The notes under the pieces are model-generated. The model had not been told where the DNA came from and searched no databases. It saw only the letters and a program-made list of their open reading frames with translations. DNA of 60,000 bases from Mesostigma viride (Eukaryota; Streptophyta; Mesostigmatophyceae; Mesostigmatales; Mesostigmataceae), in the NCBI GenBank assembly GCA_009746045.1, contig RPFO01000080.1:5001556-5061555 (forward strand). The letters are read 5' to 3'. Positions 20,907-30,214 of the stretch are shown here, one piece after another (within the stretch, counting starts at the first letter, position 1; every line of letters begins with the position of its first letter). The position numbers and the translations under genes were made by a program.

Positions 20907-21838
20907 TGTTTGATGGATGGGTGGGTGGGTGGGTGGGTGGGTGGGTGGGTGGGTGGGTGGGTGGGTGGGTGGGTGGGTGGGTGGGTGGGTGGGTGGGTGG
21001 GTGGGTGGGTGGGTGGGTGGGTGGGTGGGTGGGTGGGTGGGTGGGTGGGTGGGTGGGTGGGTGGGTGGGTGGGTGGGTGGGTGGGTGGGTGGGTGGGTGG
21101 GTGGGTGGGTGGGTGGGTGGGTGGGTGGGTGGGTGGGTGGGTGGGTGGGTGGGTGGGTGGGTGGGTGGGTGGGTGGGTGGGTGGGTGGGTGGGTGGGTGG
21201 GTGGGTGGGTGGGTGGGTGGGTGGGTGGGTGGGTGGGTGGGTGGGTGGGTGGGTGGGTGGGTGGGTGGGTGGGTGGGTGGGTGGGTGGGTGGGTGGGTGG
21301 GTGGGTGGGTGGGTGGGTGGGTGGGTGGGTGGGTGGGTGGGTGGGTGGGTGGGTGGGTGGGTGGGTGGGTGGGTGGGTGGGTGGGTGGGTGGGTGGGTGG
21401 GTGGGTGGGTGGGTGGGTGGGTGGGTGGGTGGGTGGGTGGGTGGGTGGGTGGGTGGGTGGGTGGGTGGGTGGGTGGGTGGGTGGGTGGGTGGGTGGGTGG
21501 GTGGGTGGGTGGGTGGGTGGGTGGGTGGGTGGGTGGGTGGGTGGGTGGGTGGGTGGGTGGGTGGGTGGGTGGGTGGGTGGGTGGGTGCAGGTGGGTGGGT
21601 GGGTGCAGGTGGGTGGGTGGGTGCAGGTGGGTGGGTGGGTGCAGGTGGGTGGGTGGGTGGGTGGGTGGGTGGGTGGGTGGGTGGGTGGGTGGGTGGGTGG
21701 GTGGGTGGGTGGGTGGGTGGGTGGGTGGTGGTGGGTGGGTGGGTGGGTGGGTGGGTGGGTGGGTGGGCGGGCGGGCGGGCGGGCGGGCGGGCGGGCGGGC
21801 GGGCGGGCGGGCGGGCGGGCGGGCGGGTGGGTGGGTGG
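20907..21838. repeat. (GGTG)n microsatellite, main block
   Basis: There are about 230 uninterrupted GGTG/TGGG units, with variant blocks GTGCAGGTGG at about 21586-21645, a single GTGGTGG at about 21726 and a GGGC block at about 21767-21827. The long Trp-Val-Gly and Thr-His-Pro frames across it are by-products of the 4-bp repeat, not genes. The array continues after the hAT insertion at 23148-23226. Dense G triplets on one strand would allow G-quadruplexes. Confidence 0.97.
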
Positions 21839-23147
21839 CAGTGAACAGCCATACGGCGTATAATACGCCGTATGGCGCGTATTATACGCCATACGCAAGA
21901 TTTCCGTATGAAAATGGGAAAAAAAATACGCACTGCGTATTTTTTGCGTATTTTTTGCGTATTGCGTATTTTTTGCGTATTTTTTGCGTATGAACCGCGT
22001 TCGAAGTAGCTTCTGGCATCATTTTGGACGGCACGTGGAGCCGGAACTAGACTGTATCTAGGCGACCTGGAACTCCGCGACAAATAAACCACATCCAGGT
22101 GCCAAGCTGGCCGTGCATGTACGACTGTACGTGCATTGCTGCAGATGCTGCGTGTCGGACTAGGGTCTAGGAGACGAAGGACGAGGAAATTAGGTGACGA
22201 AGTTATGTTGTCTGCCAACAAGGGCGCGCATCTGGCACCTAACATTTAATCGTAGCACAATTGACATCCAGGCACCATGGCTAGCGACGGTGATGGTGTG
22301 GGTCTATGGAACACGATGATGACTGGGCCGACGTGAGATGCAGGCCGTATTCGAGACTGTCTGGACACACATCGTGAAAGAACAGACTCTCAACAAGAAA
22401 TGGCAGCCGACAGGTAACTACAAGCTAAGTGACGTGCACACTTTTGGATGCAAAATTCTCGGGTTCTACCACCCGAGCAAGGCTAGCACCCGCCATATCA
22501 TGGGCGCTACGTACGCGAAGGAGGCAAGAGTGAGCGAGTGCAAGAGGCCGCCGGAGGCATTACGTCGCAGGCTGCGGGGTATTTGGTGTGACTCGCGATG
22601 CACATAAATGCCTTATTTAGCCATGCAGGCTGCTGCTAGCCAGCCACCGTACCATATGTGTTAATGGTTTAGGGAAGCTGGGTCGGGTTGCTGGCATGCA
22701 TGGTATCCTGCACGCTAGCCACATTGTTGGCAGCCCGTATGGATTCTTGCTTCATGTAGATCAATATTGCATGGTGGCCTACCACGAGTAGGCAAGATGT
22801 CTGTTTCTGGCACAATGTCTTATTACTTTTGGCAAGTTGGCCGACGGACTGTGTGCTATTTACAGACATTATTAATAACAACAGATGTACAATGCTTGTA
22901 TTTGTAGGCATGCAGCGACGGCAACGGCAATATTATGTGATGATGTGTTAAATAAAGGCAAGTGGTGTTGCAAGAACACAAAAAAAACATGCCTGATTGG
23001 TCAGAATGTTGAAGAACCCCCTGAACCATGCAAAAAACAGCATTTTCAAGAGTCCCCGTATGATTTGCGTATTATACCCCGTATGGCGTATTATACACCA
23101 TACCCATGGGCCCCGTATGATTGCGTATTGCGTATGGCTGTACACTG
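21839..23147. mobile_element. hAT-like non-autonomous element, copy 2 (intact, 1309 bp)
   Basis: The termini are CAGTGAACAGCCATACGG and, on the other strand, CAGTGTACAGCCATACGC. The flanks on both sides are GTGGGTGG (21831-21838 and 23148-23155), which keeps the microsatellite phase and equals an 8-bp hAT-type TSD. Subterminal GCGTAT motifs are dense (for example 21920-22000). The interior holds the GCTAGCGACGG region, into which the outer LINE jumped in copy 1. There is no transposase. Confidence 0.8.
22338..22607 (+). CDS. Small ORF in hAT-like element (89 codons, unknown)
   Basis: It starts MQAVFETVWTHIVKEQTLNKKWQPTGNYKLSD and includes a basic tail (RRPPEALRRRLRG). The frame is broken in the other two copies (for example TAA for TAC at about 26336 and 41555), which suggests a decayed gene piece rather than a selected gene. 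I recognise no domain. Confidence 0.3.
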   Translation: MQAVFETVWTHIVKEQTLNKKWQPTGNYKLSDVHTFGCKILGFYHPSKASTRHIMGATYAKEARVSECKRPPEALRRRLRGIWCDSRCT

Positions 23148-23226
23148 GTGGGTGGGTGCAGGTGGGTGGGTGGGTGCAGGTGGGTGGGTGGGTGGGTGGG
23201 TGGGTGGGTGGGTGGGTGGGTGGGTG
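23148..23226. repeat. (GGTG)n microsatellite, block right of the hAT insertion
   Basis: It has the same 4-bp repeat with GTGCAGGTGG variants (23154-23182) and is in phase with the left block across the hAT element. Confidence 0.93.
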
Positions 23227-24149
23227 CACTGGCTGCGCCGCCAGTGACCGTTGGGTGCAGACCGTTGGCCCGAGGCCGCACGATGACAGGTCGCAGTCTA
23301 GTCACTGCATCGTGTGATCACAGATCAATGCACGCTGCAGTACGGTCCCTATCTAGGATACTCTAGTACCGTCCAATGACAGGACACTACGTATGCTGGG
23401 TACTGACATCTGTCACGTACCTCAGTACCCAAAGTACCTATCTAGGGAAACGTATGCGACTCGACTAGCATTCCTATCTGAATAGCCCACGTGGTATTTA
23501 TATTCACATACCAACGTAGGTTTACAAGGCTTATTCATACGTTGTATTCACAATGCCTTTGAGACTTAGTCTACAGCAAAGCATGGAGACTAACTTCTAC
23601 CACTACCGGTGGCGCACTATCGGTCTATGATCGCAGAAACTTCTCTTGAAGGGGCCTTACACCGTCGTGCATGTAACCACGGAGCTTGAATGGTGGCATG
23701 ACAACGAAAGAAAGTTTTCCTTAAGCCCGACCTCCCCTCCCGCATTCCACGTACTGGTGATATTACAGCTGTTAGAACTCCTGGAGCTAAAAACATGCGG
23801 AAAACATGCTGGGCGAGTCCTGTCAAAATTAAAAACCAACAGACTTGATTGACAGCGCCGTTTAAACGACAGCAAGAGCTTCCATGCCATCGAACACTGC
23901 CCGAGGTTGGTCTAATTTAATAAAGACTAAGCCTGCCGTCTCAGAAAAAAATGTTCTATGCTCGGAGTCCACAGAATCAGGAAGTCGGCCCGCAGGTGCC
24001 GTACAGATCCGGTAGTGACTCGTGAAGTGAAAGATTTGGGCAGATTTGGGCAGATCGGGTTTGGTCGATCCGGTCCTGGATCAGTCCGTACGCTGAAATT
24101 TGCGCGCCGTCCGTTGTACTTGAATTTTCAAGGGAAACGAATGTTGCCT
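23227..24149. other. Non-coding right arm of the TIR element
   Basis: No credible ORF. It contains GTACC-rich sequence at 23340-23460 and a short GATTTGGGCA direct repeat at about 24034-24053. From 23868 onward it is duplicated at 39072 onward. Confidence 0.5.
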
Positions 24150-24166
24150 CTTTCGGTAATGCAATG

Positions 24167-26007
24167 CAGCTGCGCCGCCCCCACCCCTGCTCCCACTGAG
24201 CCGCCGCCGCCCGCCCGGCCGCCCTGGCCGGCCCCGCTGGGCCCCCTGCCCCGCCTAGGTCAGCGGCGGACTACCTAGTCCCCCCGCTGGTCGGCCCACT
24301 TGGCAACCCGTCTGACATGCCTCCTTTCACCTCTCGCGAGGTCACGGAGGCGGTCCAGCGCCTGCGTTATGACGCAGCCACCGGCTCTGACGAGATTCCG
24401 GCCGCAGTTGTAAAACTTGCAGCCGAATTCGAGGACACAGGTGTTATGCTGCTCTTCCGGGACATCTGCAACCGCCTTCTGCTGTCGTCGCAACCACCTC
24501 CAGCGGCCTGGCAACACAGTTTTCGCACGATGCTGTACAAGAACAAGGGGTCGCCTGCCGACCCCGGCAACTACAGAGGGGTGTGCATTCAAAGTGCCCC
24601 CCTCAAGCTTCTTCTGCGGCTCATCCTGAACCGCCTGCGCACGGCCCTGGACGGTCACCTCAGCGAGACTCAGCACGGCTTCCGTTCAGGTCGCAACACA
24701 GTACAGGCGCTCTTCGCTACTCGCCGCCTGGTGGAGGAACTGCAACGCCTGCAGCCTGGTGAGTCCCCTTTGCCAAAAAAACCTTGTGCTGGTGGACTTC
24801 ATCAAAGCCTTCGATTCGGTTTTCTGGCCTGCGCTTTGGGACATTCTCGAGTTGTTCCGGATCCCCCGCCCCCTGATTGCTGTCATCCGCAACCTGTATG
24901 AAGGGTCCACCACTTCGGTGCGCACTTCTTATGGGACCACGCCCCCATGCCCTTTACAGAAGGGTGTGTTGCAGGGCTGCGTGCTGTCGCCCTACCTGTT
25001 CATTATTGTTGTCGAATACGTAATGATTCAGGCGCGCAAGCGATTTGCCCGCATCGTGGGCAGGGAACCAGGAGTGCAGGTTGCTAACAAATTCTGGCAT
25101 GGCGGTGCGGACACGGAGATTCGGCTGGCAGACATCATCTACGCAGACGACACCACCCTCTTCGAGGACACTGAGCACGTGCAGACATGGCTTGACTGCC
25201 TGGCTCTCGAGGCCCGTGCAGTGGGGCTTGAGGTCAGCAAGAAGACAGAGGCCCTGGCGGTTGGGCTCACCAACTCACCGCCGCCCCTCTATCTCCTAGA
25301 CGGCTCTCGAGTCCTGTATCGGGACCGCGTTAAGCTGCTGGGCAGCGCCTGCTCCCCAGCTGCGAGGTTGATGTGGACCATCGCATCTCCCTCGCCTGGC
25401 ACGCTTTACGCCAGTACCGGGCCCTGTGGCGCAAGCCCCTGGGCAAGATCGAGAAACAGGACCTGTTCAAGGTCCTCGTCCTTCCTGTTCTCACGTATGG
25501 AGCCGAGACGTGAACCCTCACCGCTGACCTGGCCCGCAAGCTGGACGGCGCGGTCACCAGCATGCTTCGTTCCATTTTCAGAGTAGGATATGCTGCTCAT
25601 GTCCGCAATGAGGACCTGTACCAGGGCATGCCCTATTATATCACCAGCACCATTAAGCAACGCCGCCTGCTGCAGCTAGTAGGGCACCTAGCTCGCACCT
25701 AGCTGCAGCTAGTAAGGCACCTAGCTCGCACCAACCAGGTAGACACCTCACGTGGCCCCCCGCAGGACTGCGACCAGCCCAGCCTGGCCGGCACCTCCTG
25801 ACGTGGGCTGGGCCCAGTGATGTTAGACGCCGCAAGGCCCGCACCTTCAAGGAACAGCTAGTAGAGGACATGGGGGGCCTAGGCCTCTCCGTGATTTGGA
25901 AGAAGATGATGGACAAGGCCAAGTGGGCCCAGGTCATAGAGGACAACGAGCCCCCCCCAGTGGGGAAGCGCCCGCGTGTGCAATCCCGCGGGAGGCACGC
26001 CAGATAG
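24167..26007 (+). pseudogene. LINE-B ORF2 reverse transcriptase (outer copy, piece 4)
   Basis: It contains the RT with SREVTEAVQRLRYDAATGSDEIPAA, YKNKGSPADPGNYRGV, QHGFRSGRNT, motif A FIKAFDSVFWP, motif B QGCVLSPYLFI and YADDTTLFED. Inactivating changes include a 7-base addition with a run of A at about 24775, a small change near 25350, a TGG-to-TGA stop at about 25513 (the TYGAETW motif) and a 32-bp tandem duplication at about 25667-25730. The terminal stop is TAG at 26005-26007. Confidence 0.9.
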
Positions 26008-26196
26008 CTCCCCCTAGGGCAGCGTGCGGCTGCCTAGTGTCATAGATGTTGTAGTTAGAATGCTGTTAGATAGATGTAGTATGTAGCCAATGTAGATTAG
26101 ACCGGTAGGAATGTTTGCACCCATCCATCCATCCATCGGGGTTAATGCTTTGTGACTCCCCAACGGGAGCACGAGTCTAATTAATTAATTAATTAA
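26008..26196 (+). other. LINE-B 3' UTR, terminal hairpin and TTAA tail
   Basis: It contains ATAGATGTAGT repeats, an ATCC run (26121-26138), the hairpin CTCCC-CAAC-GGGAG (about 26156-26169) and then the TTAATTAA... tail to 26196. The same end is found in the nested copy (about 749-800, minus strand) and in the duplicated block (41241-41415). Confidence 0.88.
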
Positions 26197-26206
26197 TTGC
26201 TAGCGA

Positions 26207-27263
26207 CGGTGATGGTGCGGGTCTATGGAACACGATGATGATGGGGCTGACGAGATGCAGGCCGTATTCGAGACTGTCTGGACACACATCGTGAAAGAAC
26301 AGACTCTCAACAAGAAAGGGCAGCCGACAGGTAACTAAAAGCTCAGTGACGTGCACACTTTTGGATGCAAAATTCTCGGGTTCTACCACCCGAGCAAGGC
26401 TACCACCCGAGCAAGGCTAGCACCCGCCATGTCATGGGCGCCACGTATGCGAAGGAGGCAAGAGTGAGCGAGTGCAAGAGGCCGCCGGAGGCATTGCGTC
26501 GCAGGCTGCGGGGTATTTGGTGTGACTCGCGATGCACATAAATGCCTTATTTAGCCATGCCGGCTGCTGCTAGCCAGCCACCGTACCATATGTGTTAATG
26601 GTTTAGGGAAGCTGGGTCAGGTTGCTGGCATGCATGGTATCCTGCACGCTAGCCACATTGTTGGCAGCCCGCGCATGGATTCTTGCTTCATGTAGATCAA
26701 TATTACATGGTGGCCTACCACGAGTAGGCAAGATGTCCGCTTCTGGCATAATGTCTTATTACTTTTGGCAAGTTGGCCAACTGACCGTGTGCTGTATTTC
26801 AGTCTTAGTATATAGCAATTCCATGCTGCCAGAGATGACGTGGTTTTAAGTTCAACCTACAGTAATGGTGGCAGCAATCTCTATACCTCTGCAAGTGTCA
26901 TTGCGCATGCATATCTACTTGTGTTATTATCCTTTTCAGGTGTGCACTGATTGTGCATACAACTTTGTTATGGTGTGCTTTTAACAGACTTCACAATTAA
27001 ACAGGATAATGCTTGTACTTGTAAGCAGCAACGGTAATGCCAATGTCATGAGATGATGTGTCACATATAGGCATGTGGTGCATTGCAAGAACACAAAGAA
27101 AAAATGCCTGATTGGTCAGAATGTTGAGGAACCCCCTGAACCATTAAAAAAACAGCATTTTCAAGAGTCACCGTACGATTTGCGTATAATACCCCGTACG
27201 AGCGTATTATACCCAATACCCATGGGCCCCGTACGATTGCGTATTGCGTATGCCTGTTCACTG
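26207..27263. other. Right-hand part of hAT-like copy 1
   Basis: It continues the element after the outer LINE TSD and matches 22282-23147 with a few indels, including a 16-bp tandem duplication of the CTACCACCCGAGCAAGG stretch at about 26380-26415. It also carries about 250 bp (26795-27010) not present in copy 2. It ends at CACTG 27259-27263. Confidence 0.7.
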
Positions 27264-27404
27264 GACGCGTCAGACACTGACGTGTCAGCCTCTGACGCGT
27301 ACGTCCCGTTACTAGAGGCACTGCTTGACCCCCGAGCCATGGTGACTCACCACCAATTAATACAGCATCGCTAGTTTCGTTCCCAGCCCCTCCCGAAAAT
27401 AAAT

Positions 27405-29642
27405 TTAGCTTGAAACCGCTATCTTGGTGGCCACATACGTGGTACCTGTGCGATAGCCCTGCCAATCCACCTTGAGGTTGACGGAAAAGCCAGAGGCTCC
27501 CTTCCATGTAATCGTCGTGCAGCTGGGCACCTGGACAATGAGGCCAGCCACAGTGATCGTGCTGGCACCAAACGCGGTGATCAAAACCTTGCTGGCCCCT
27601 GCCGTGGACGCCCCGCTCGGCTTCGTGCACGAATAGGCCGGCGACGCCGTGGACGAGATGGTCACGGTGGGCTGGCTGGTCTTGACCGCCTGCGTGCTGT
27701 CCTTGGCCGTCATGGTGGGCGTGAACGTCCCCTGGATGGTGGGTGTGCCCGACACCGCCCCTGTGGATGCATCAATGGCCACCCCCGCAGGCAGCCCGGT
27801 TGCGCTGAAGGTGTACGGGGGGGTGCCTGCCGTCGCGCCGTACGCACCGGTGTACGCGACGCCCACGGTGCCCGTGGTGGGGATGGACCCGGTCAGGGTG
27901 AGGGGGCCGACGGTGACCGAGAGCGAGACTGTCTTGCTGGCGCTGCCCGGGGTGGTCAAGCTGTCCGTGACCGTGACGACCACGCTGGACGCGCCCGTTG
28001 CGGTCGGTGTGCCCGTGACAAACCCCGTGGTGGCGCTGATGGACAGCCCGGCGGGGAGCCCCGTGGCGCTGAAGGTGTACGGCGGCTGCCCACCTGCCGC
28101 CTTGAGGCTGTCGCTGCTGTTGTAGGGCGCGGCCAGGGTGGCGGAGCGCAGGGACCCGGTCAGAGTCAGCGGGTTCACGCCGATGACCACGGTGAACGTG
28201 CGTGTCACCGTCTGGGGGGTGCCGTCCGTGGCCGAGACGGCGACGGAAAAAGCGCCCGCAATGGTGGGCGTGCCCGTGATTTTCCCCGAGGACGCGGCCA
28301 TGACCAGACCCGCGGGAAGACCGCTGGCGGCCCACGTGACCGTCCCCGTCCCGCCCGACGCTCTAAGCTCCTGCGAGGTGTACTGGGTGCCGACCGTGCC
28401 GTTCTTGACATACCCCGCGATGGAGACCGCGGCACGGACGACCAGCGACGCTGACTTGGACTTGGTGGCCGCCGTCGTGTCCTTAACGGTGACCGCAACG
28501 CTGAACGTGCCGACCACGGTGGGCGTGCCGGCGACGACCCCCGTGGTGCTGTCGATGGCCAGGCCCGCAGGCAGCCCGGTCGTGGTGAAGGTGTACGGGG
28601 GCATGCCCCCGGTCGCGTTCACCCCCGTGCCGCTGCTGTACGCCGTGCCCTGCGCGCCGGTGGGGAAGCTCACGCTGATGACGAGCGGGGGCGCAATGAT
28701 GGTGATCGGGGACGACTTGGTGCCCACGATGCTCCCCGAGTCCGTCACTTTGACCACGGTTGGGTAGCTCCCTGCCGTGGTGGGGGTGCCGGAGACCGTC
28801 CCGTTGGCTGCATTGATGGTGAGGCCCGGGGGCAGGTCCGTGGCGGACCAAGCAAAAGGAGCCACGCCGCCCACGACGCGCAGCTCGTTGTACCGGTAGG
28901 ACGTGCCCACGGTGCCATTGCGCAGGGTCCCCGTGATCTGCAGCGGCGGCTTGACGGACATGGTAACCGTCTTGGTAACGGTCGCGGCCTTGGCGTCCGT
29001 CACCTTGACGGTGACGGTGTATGTGCCGATGGCGGACGACTTCCCCGTGATCTTCCCGGTTTGCGCGTTTATGGTGTAGCCGGGGGGCAGGCCATCGGCT
29101 TCGTATTCATAGGGAGGCTCGCCAAAGTTCGCCTCCATGGTGTCACCGTCGTAGTCCTCGCCCGAGGTGCCGTCCTCGAGGTCCCCATCGAGCTCCAGTT
29201 CCTGCTCCCCCTCCTCCTCCTCCTGATCCCCCTCCCCCTCCTCCCCCTCCTCCCCCTCCTGATCCCCCTCCCCCTCCTGTTCCCCCTCCCCCTCCTGCTC
29301 GATCTCCAGCTCCAACGACCGGGTGAACGATTGGCCGTTGCTGTCCGTGACGGTGATGCTCACCTGGTATTTCCCGCTGGTGGTGGGTGTCCCACTGACC
29401 ACGCCGTTCCCGTCTATGGACAGGCCGTCGGGGAGGCCCGCCGCGGACCACGTGTAGGGAGGAGTGCCGCCTGACGCCGCCACCCCACTGCTGGTGTAGG
29501 AGACGCCCTCGGTACCATCGGCCAGTTCCCCCGTCAGCGTCGGTCCAGCCGCTGCTGCCAGGGCAAGCGCGCCGCATAAAAGTGCAGCTGCCACAAGAAC
29601 TGAAAGACGCCCCATGGGACGCCCGTAATAAAACAATGGCAT
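27405..29642 (-). CDS. Secreted putative-Ig (He_PIG) repeat protein, 745 codons, intronless
   Basis: It starts MPLFYYGRPMGRLSVLVAAALLCGALALAAA, a convincing secretory signal. About seven tandem domains of roughly 80-90 residues follow, each with the cadherin-like He_PIG signature: G-x-Y-x2-x-L-x-A-x-GG-x-PPY-x-W/F, GLPxGLSI, then GxVSGTPTxxGxxxVxVxVxD. Domain 1 is separated from the rest by an acidic, repeat-expanded Glu-rich linker (about residues 112-155, EGEQEGEGDQ-type units). The C-terminus is a non-repeat Cys-containing domain (YSCTKPSG ... VPSCTTITWKG) of unknown function. The family is typical of bacterial surface and adhesion proteins. A cell-wall or extracellular matrix role here is inferred. 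An ATG at 29613 (MGRLSVL) could also serve as the start. No intron signals are needed. Confidence 0.85.
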   Translation of the reverse strand: MPLFYYGRPMGRLSVLVAAALLCGALALAAAAGPTLTGELADGTEGVSYTSSGVAASGGTPPYTWSAAGLPDGLSIDGNGVVSGTPTTSGKYQVSITVTDSNGQSFTRSLELEIEQEGEGEQEGEGDQEGEEGEEGEGDQEEEEGEQELELDGDLEDGTSGEDYDGDTMEANFGEPPYEYEADGLPPGYTINAQTGKITGKSSAIGTYTVTVKVTDAKAATVTKTVTMSVKPPLQITGTLRNGTVGTSYRYNELRVVGGVAPFAWSATDLPPGLTINAANGTVSGTPTTAGSYPTVVKVTDSGSIVGTKSSPITIIAPPLVISVSFPTGAQGTAYSSGTGVNATGGMPPYTFTTTGLPAGLAIDSTTGVVAGTPTVVGTFSVAVTVKDTTAATKSKSASLVVRAAVSIAGYVKNGTVGTQYTSQELRASGGTGTVTWAASGLPAGLVMAASSGKITGTPTIAGAFSVAVSATDGTPQTVTRTFTVVIGVNPLTLTGSLRSATLAAPYNSSDSLKAAGGQPPYTFSATGLPAGLSISATTGFVTGTPTATGASSVVVTVTDSLTTPGSASKTVSLSVTVGPLTLTGSIPTTGTVGVAYTGAYGATAGTPPYTFSATGLPAGVAIDASTGAVSGTPTIQGTFTPTMTAKDSTQAVKTSQPTVTISSTASPAYSCTKPSGASTAGASKVLITAFGASTITVAGLIVQVPSCTTITWKGASGFSVNLKVDWQGYRTGTTYVATKIAVSS

Positions 29643-30200
29643 CAGGCTATGGTGATTTCAAGTGCGTCGTGCTCGGTAAATCGCGCTGCTCACAAAGTAC
29701 TTTTGTCTTGAAGAGGTTGCGGATGGTTTCGCAGGGTACACCCCTCGCATTGTTTTACGGGCGAAATAGCTATGAGGCTGGGCGCCGACCATCTGCAAAC
29801 GTTAAATGACGCTATTGGCGAGAAACCGGTCCACGCAAGGAAACTGGGCCTCGGAGATCGACCAAAATTAAATTTTACTACTACTAAATTAAATTTGACT
29901 ACTACCGTAGTGCAATCGACAGATCTCTCCATGGGAACTCCAAATCTGCCCTCGGGTAGTTGAAAGTCCTTTTCCGACCAGGTGAGTTGAGTTGAGTTGA
30001 GTTTATTCCCGCGCCGGTGAACCGACCAGGTGATGGACTTGTTACGAGACTGGCAAAAATGGCTGTAACGTCATTCTCTTACGCCAAGTAAGCCAAAGTC
30101 GAGTATGGGAAGTACGAGGTAGGGTGGTCTGATCTCAAGTACAAGTAGCGCAATCGATAGATCAGTGTTTCGATTAGTGGCGATATGCCGCCAAACTGAA
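29643..30200. other. Intergenic sequence upstream of the Ig-repeat gene
   Basis: I see no convincing coding sequence. It has a GAGTTGAGTT pentamer run at about 29983-30003 and an ATTAAATTT-TACTACTA repeat at 29868-29906. The promoter of the Ig-repeat gene should lie in its left part, but no clear TATA box is visible. Confidence 0.45.
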
Positions 30201-30214
30201 ATGTGGCAGTTTTT

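Larger units (their letters stand above)
19237..24166. mobile_element. TIR element of unknown superfamily, containing a large microsatellite
   Basis: The 17-bp termini CATTGCATTACCGAAAG (19237-19253) and its exact reverse complement (24150-24166) bound a 4.9-kb insertion. The LINE reads GTGGGGA before it and CAGCTGCG after it, exactly as in the uninterrupted copy. At most a 2-bp CA duplication, or none, is present. No transposase ORF is recognisable. Inside lie ordinary AT-rich sequence, the GGTG array and a hAT-like element. The right third (23868 onward) is part of the segmental duplication. Confidence 0.7.
591..26196 (+). mobile_element. LINE-B outer copy, 5'-truncated, split by three later insertions
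   Basis: The plus-strand LINE pieces are 591-748, 14196-15200, 19064-19236 and 24167-26196. They join in register with the ORF2 order seen in the nested copy: endonuclease, linker, reverse transcriptase, 3' UTR, TTAA tail. The insertion is bounded by TTGCTAGCGA at 581-590 and again at 26197-26206. The pre-insertion context survives in the hAT copy at 22262-22290. The copy starts inside the endonuclease domain, so it was 5'-truncated on arrival. It ends with a CTCCC-CAAC-GGGAG hairpin and a TTAATTAA... tail. Confidence 0.88.
147..27263. mobile_element. hAT-like non-autonomous element, copy 1 (pieces 147-590 and 26207-27263)
   Basis: The left end begins CAATGTACAGGCATACGG. The right end, reverse complemented, begins CAGTGAACAGGCATACGC. 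Both match the termini of the intact copy at 21839-23147. Many GCGTAT/ATACGC motifs lie just inside both ends, the usual layout of transposase-binding subterminal repeats. The interior is split at 590/26207 by the outer LINE-B. Rejoining the two pieces gives the same order as the intact copy, including the GCTAGCGACGGTGATGG region. The first terminal base block is CAATG rather than CAGTG. No 8-bp duplication links the flanks (left TGCACCCT, right GACGCGTC), so the two ends may derive from recombination. No transposase is seen. Confidence 0.7.
23868..28412. repeat. Segmental duplication, copy 1
   Basis: The block starting ACGACAGCAAGAGCTTCC is repeated in the same orientation from 39072, to the window end once the gypsy element is removed. 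It spans the right arm of the TIR element, the LINE-B 3' part, the hAT right part and the 3' portion of the Ig-repeat gene. I counted only a few substitutions and short indels over about 4.5 kb, so it is recent, or an assembly duplication. Confidence 0.93.

Noticed and set aside
20542-22245. Long Thr-His-Pro and Trp-Val-Gly-Gly reading frames across 20.9-21.9 kb
   Set aside because: All are translations of the GGTG microsatellite. A 4-bp repeat without stops is open in every frame, and flanks show no coding signal.
27649-28767. Plus-strand frames of 158 and 209 codons opposite the Ig-repeat gene
   Set aside because: The antisense of a GC-rich repetitive coding sequence. The minus-strand product has a signal peptide and clear domain repeats, the plus-strand ones none.
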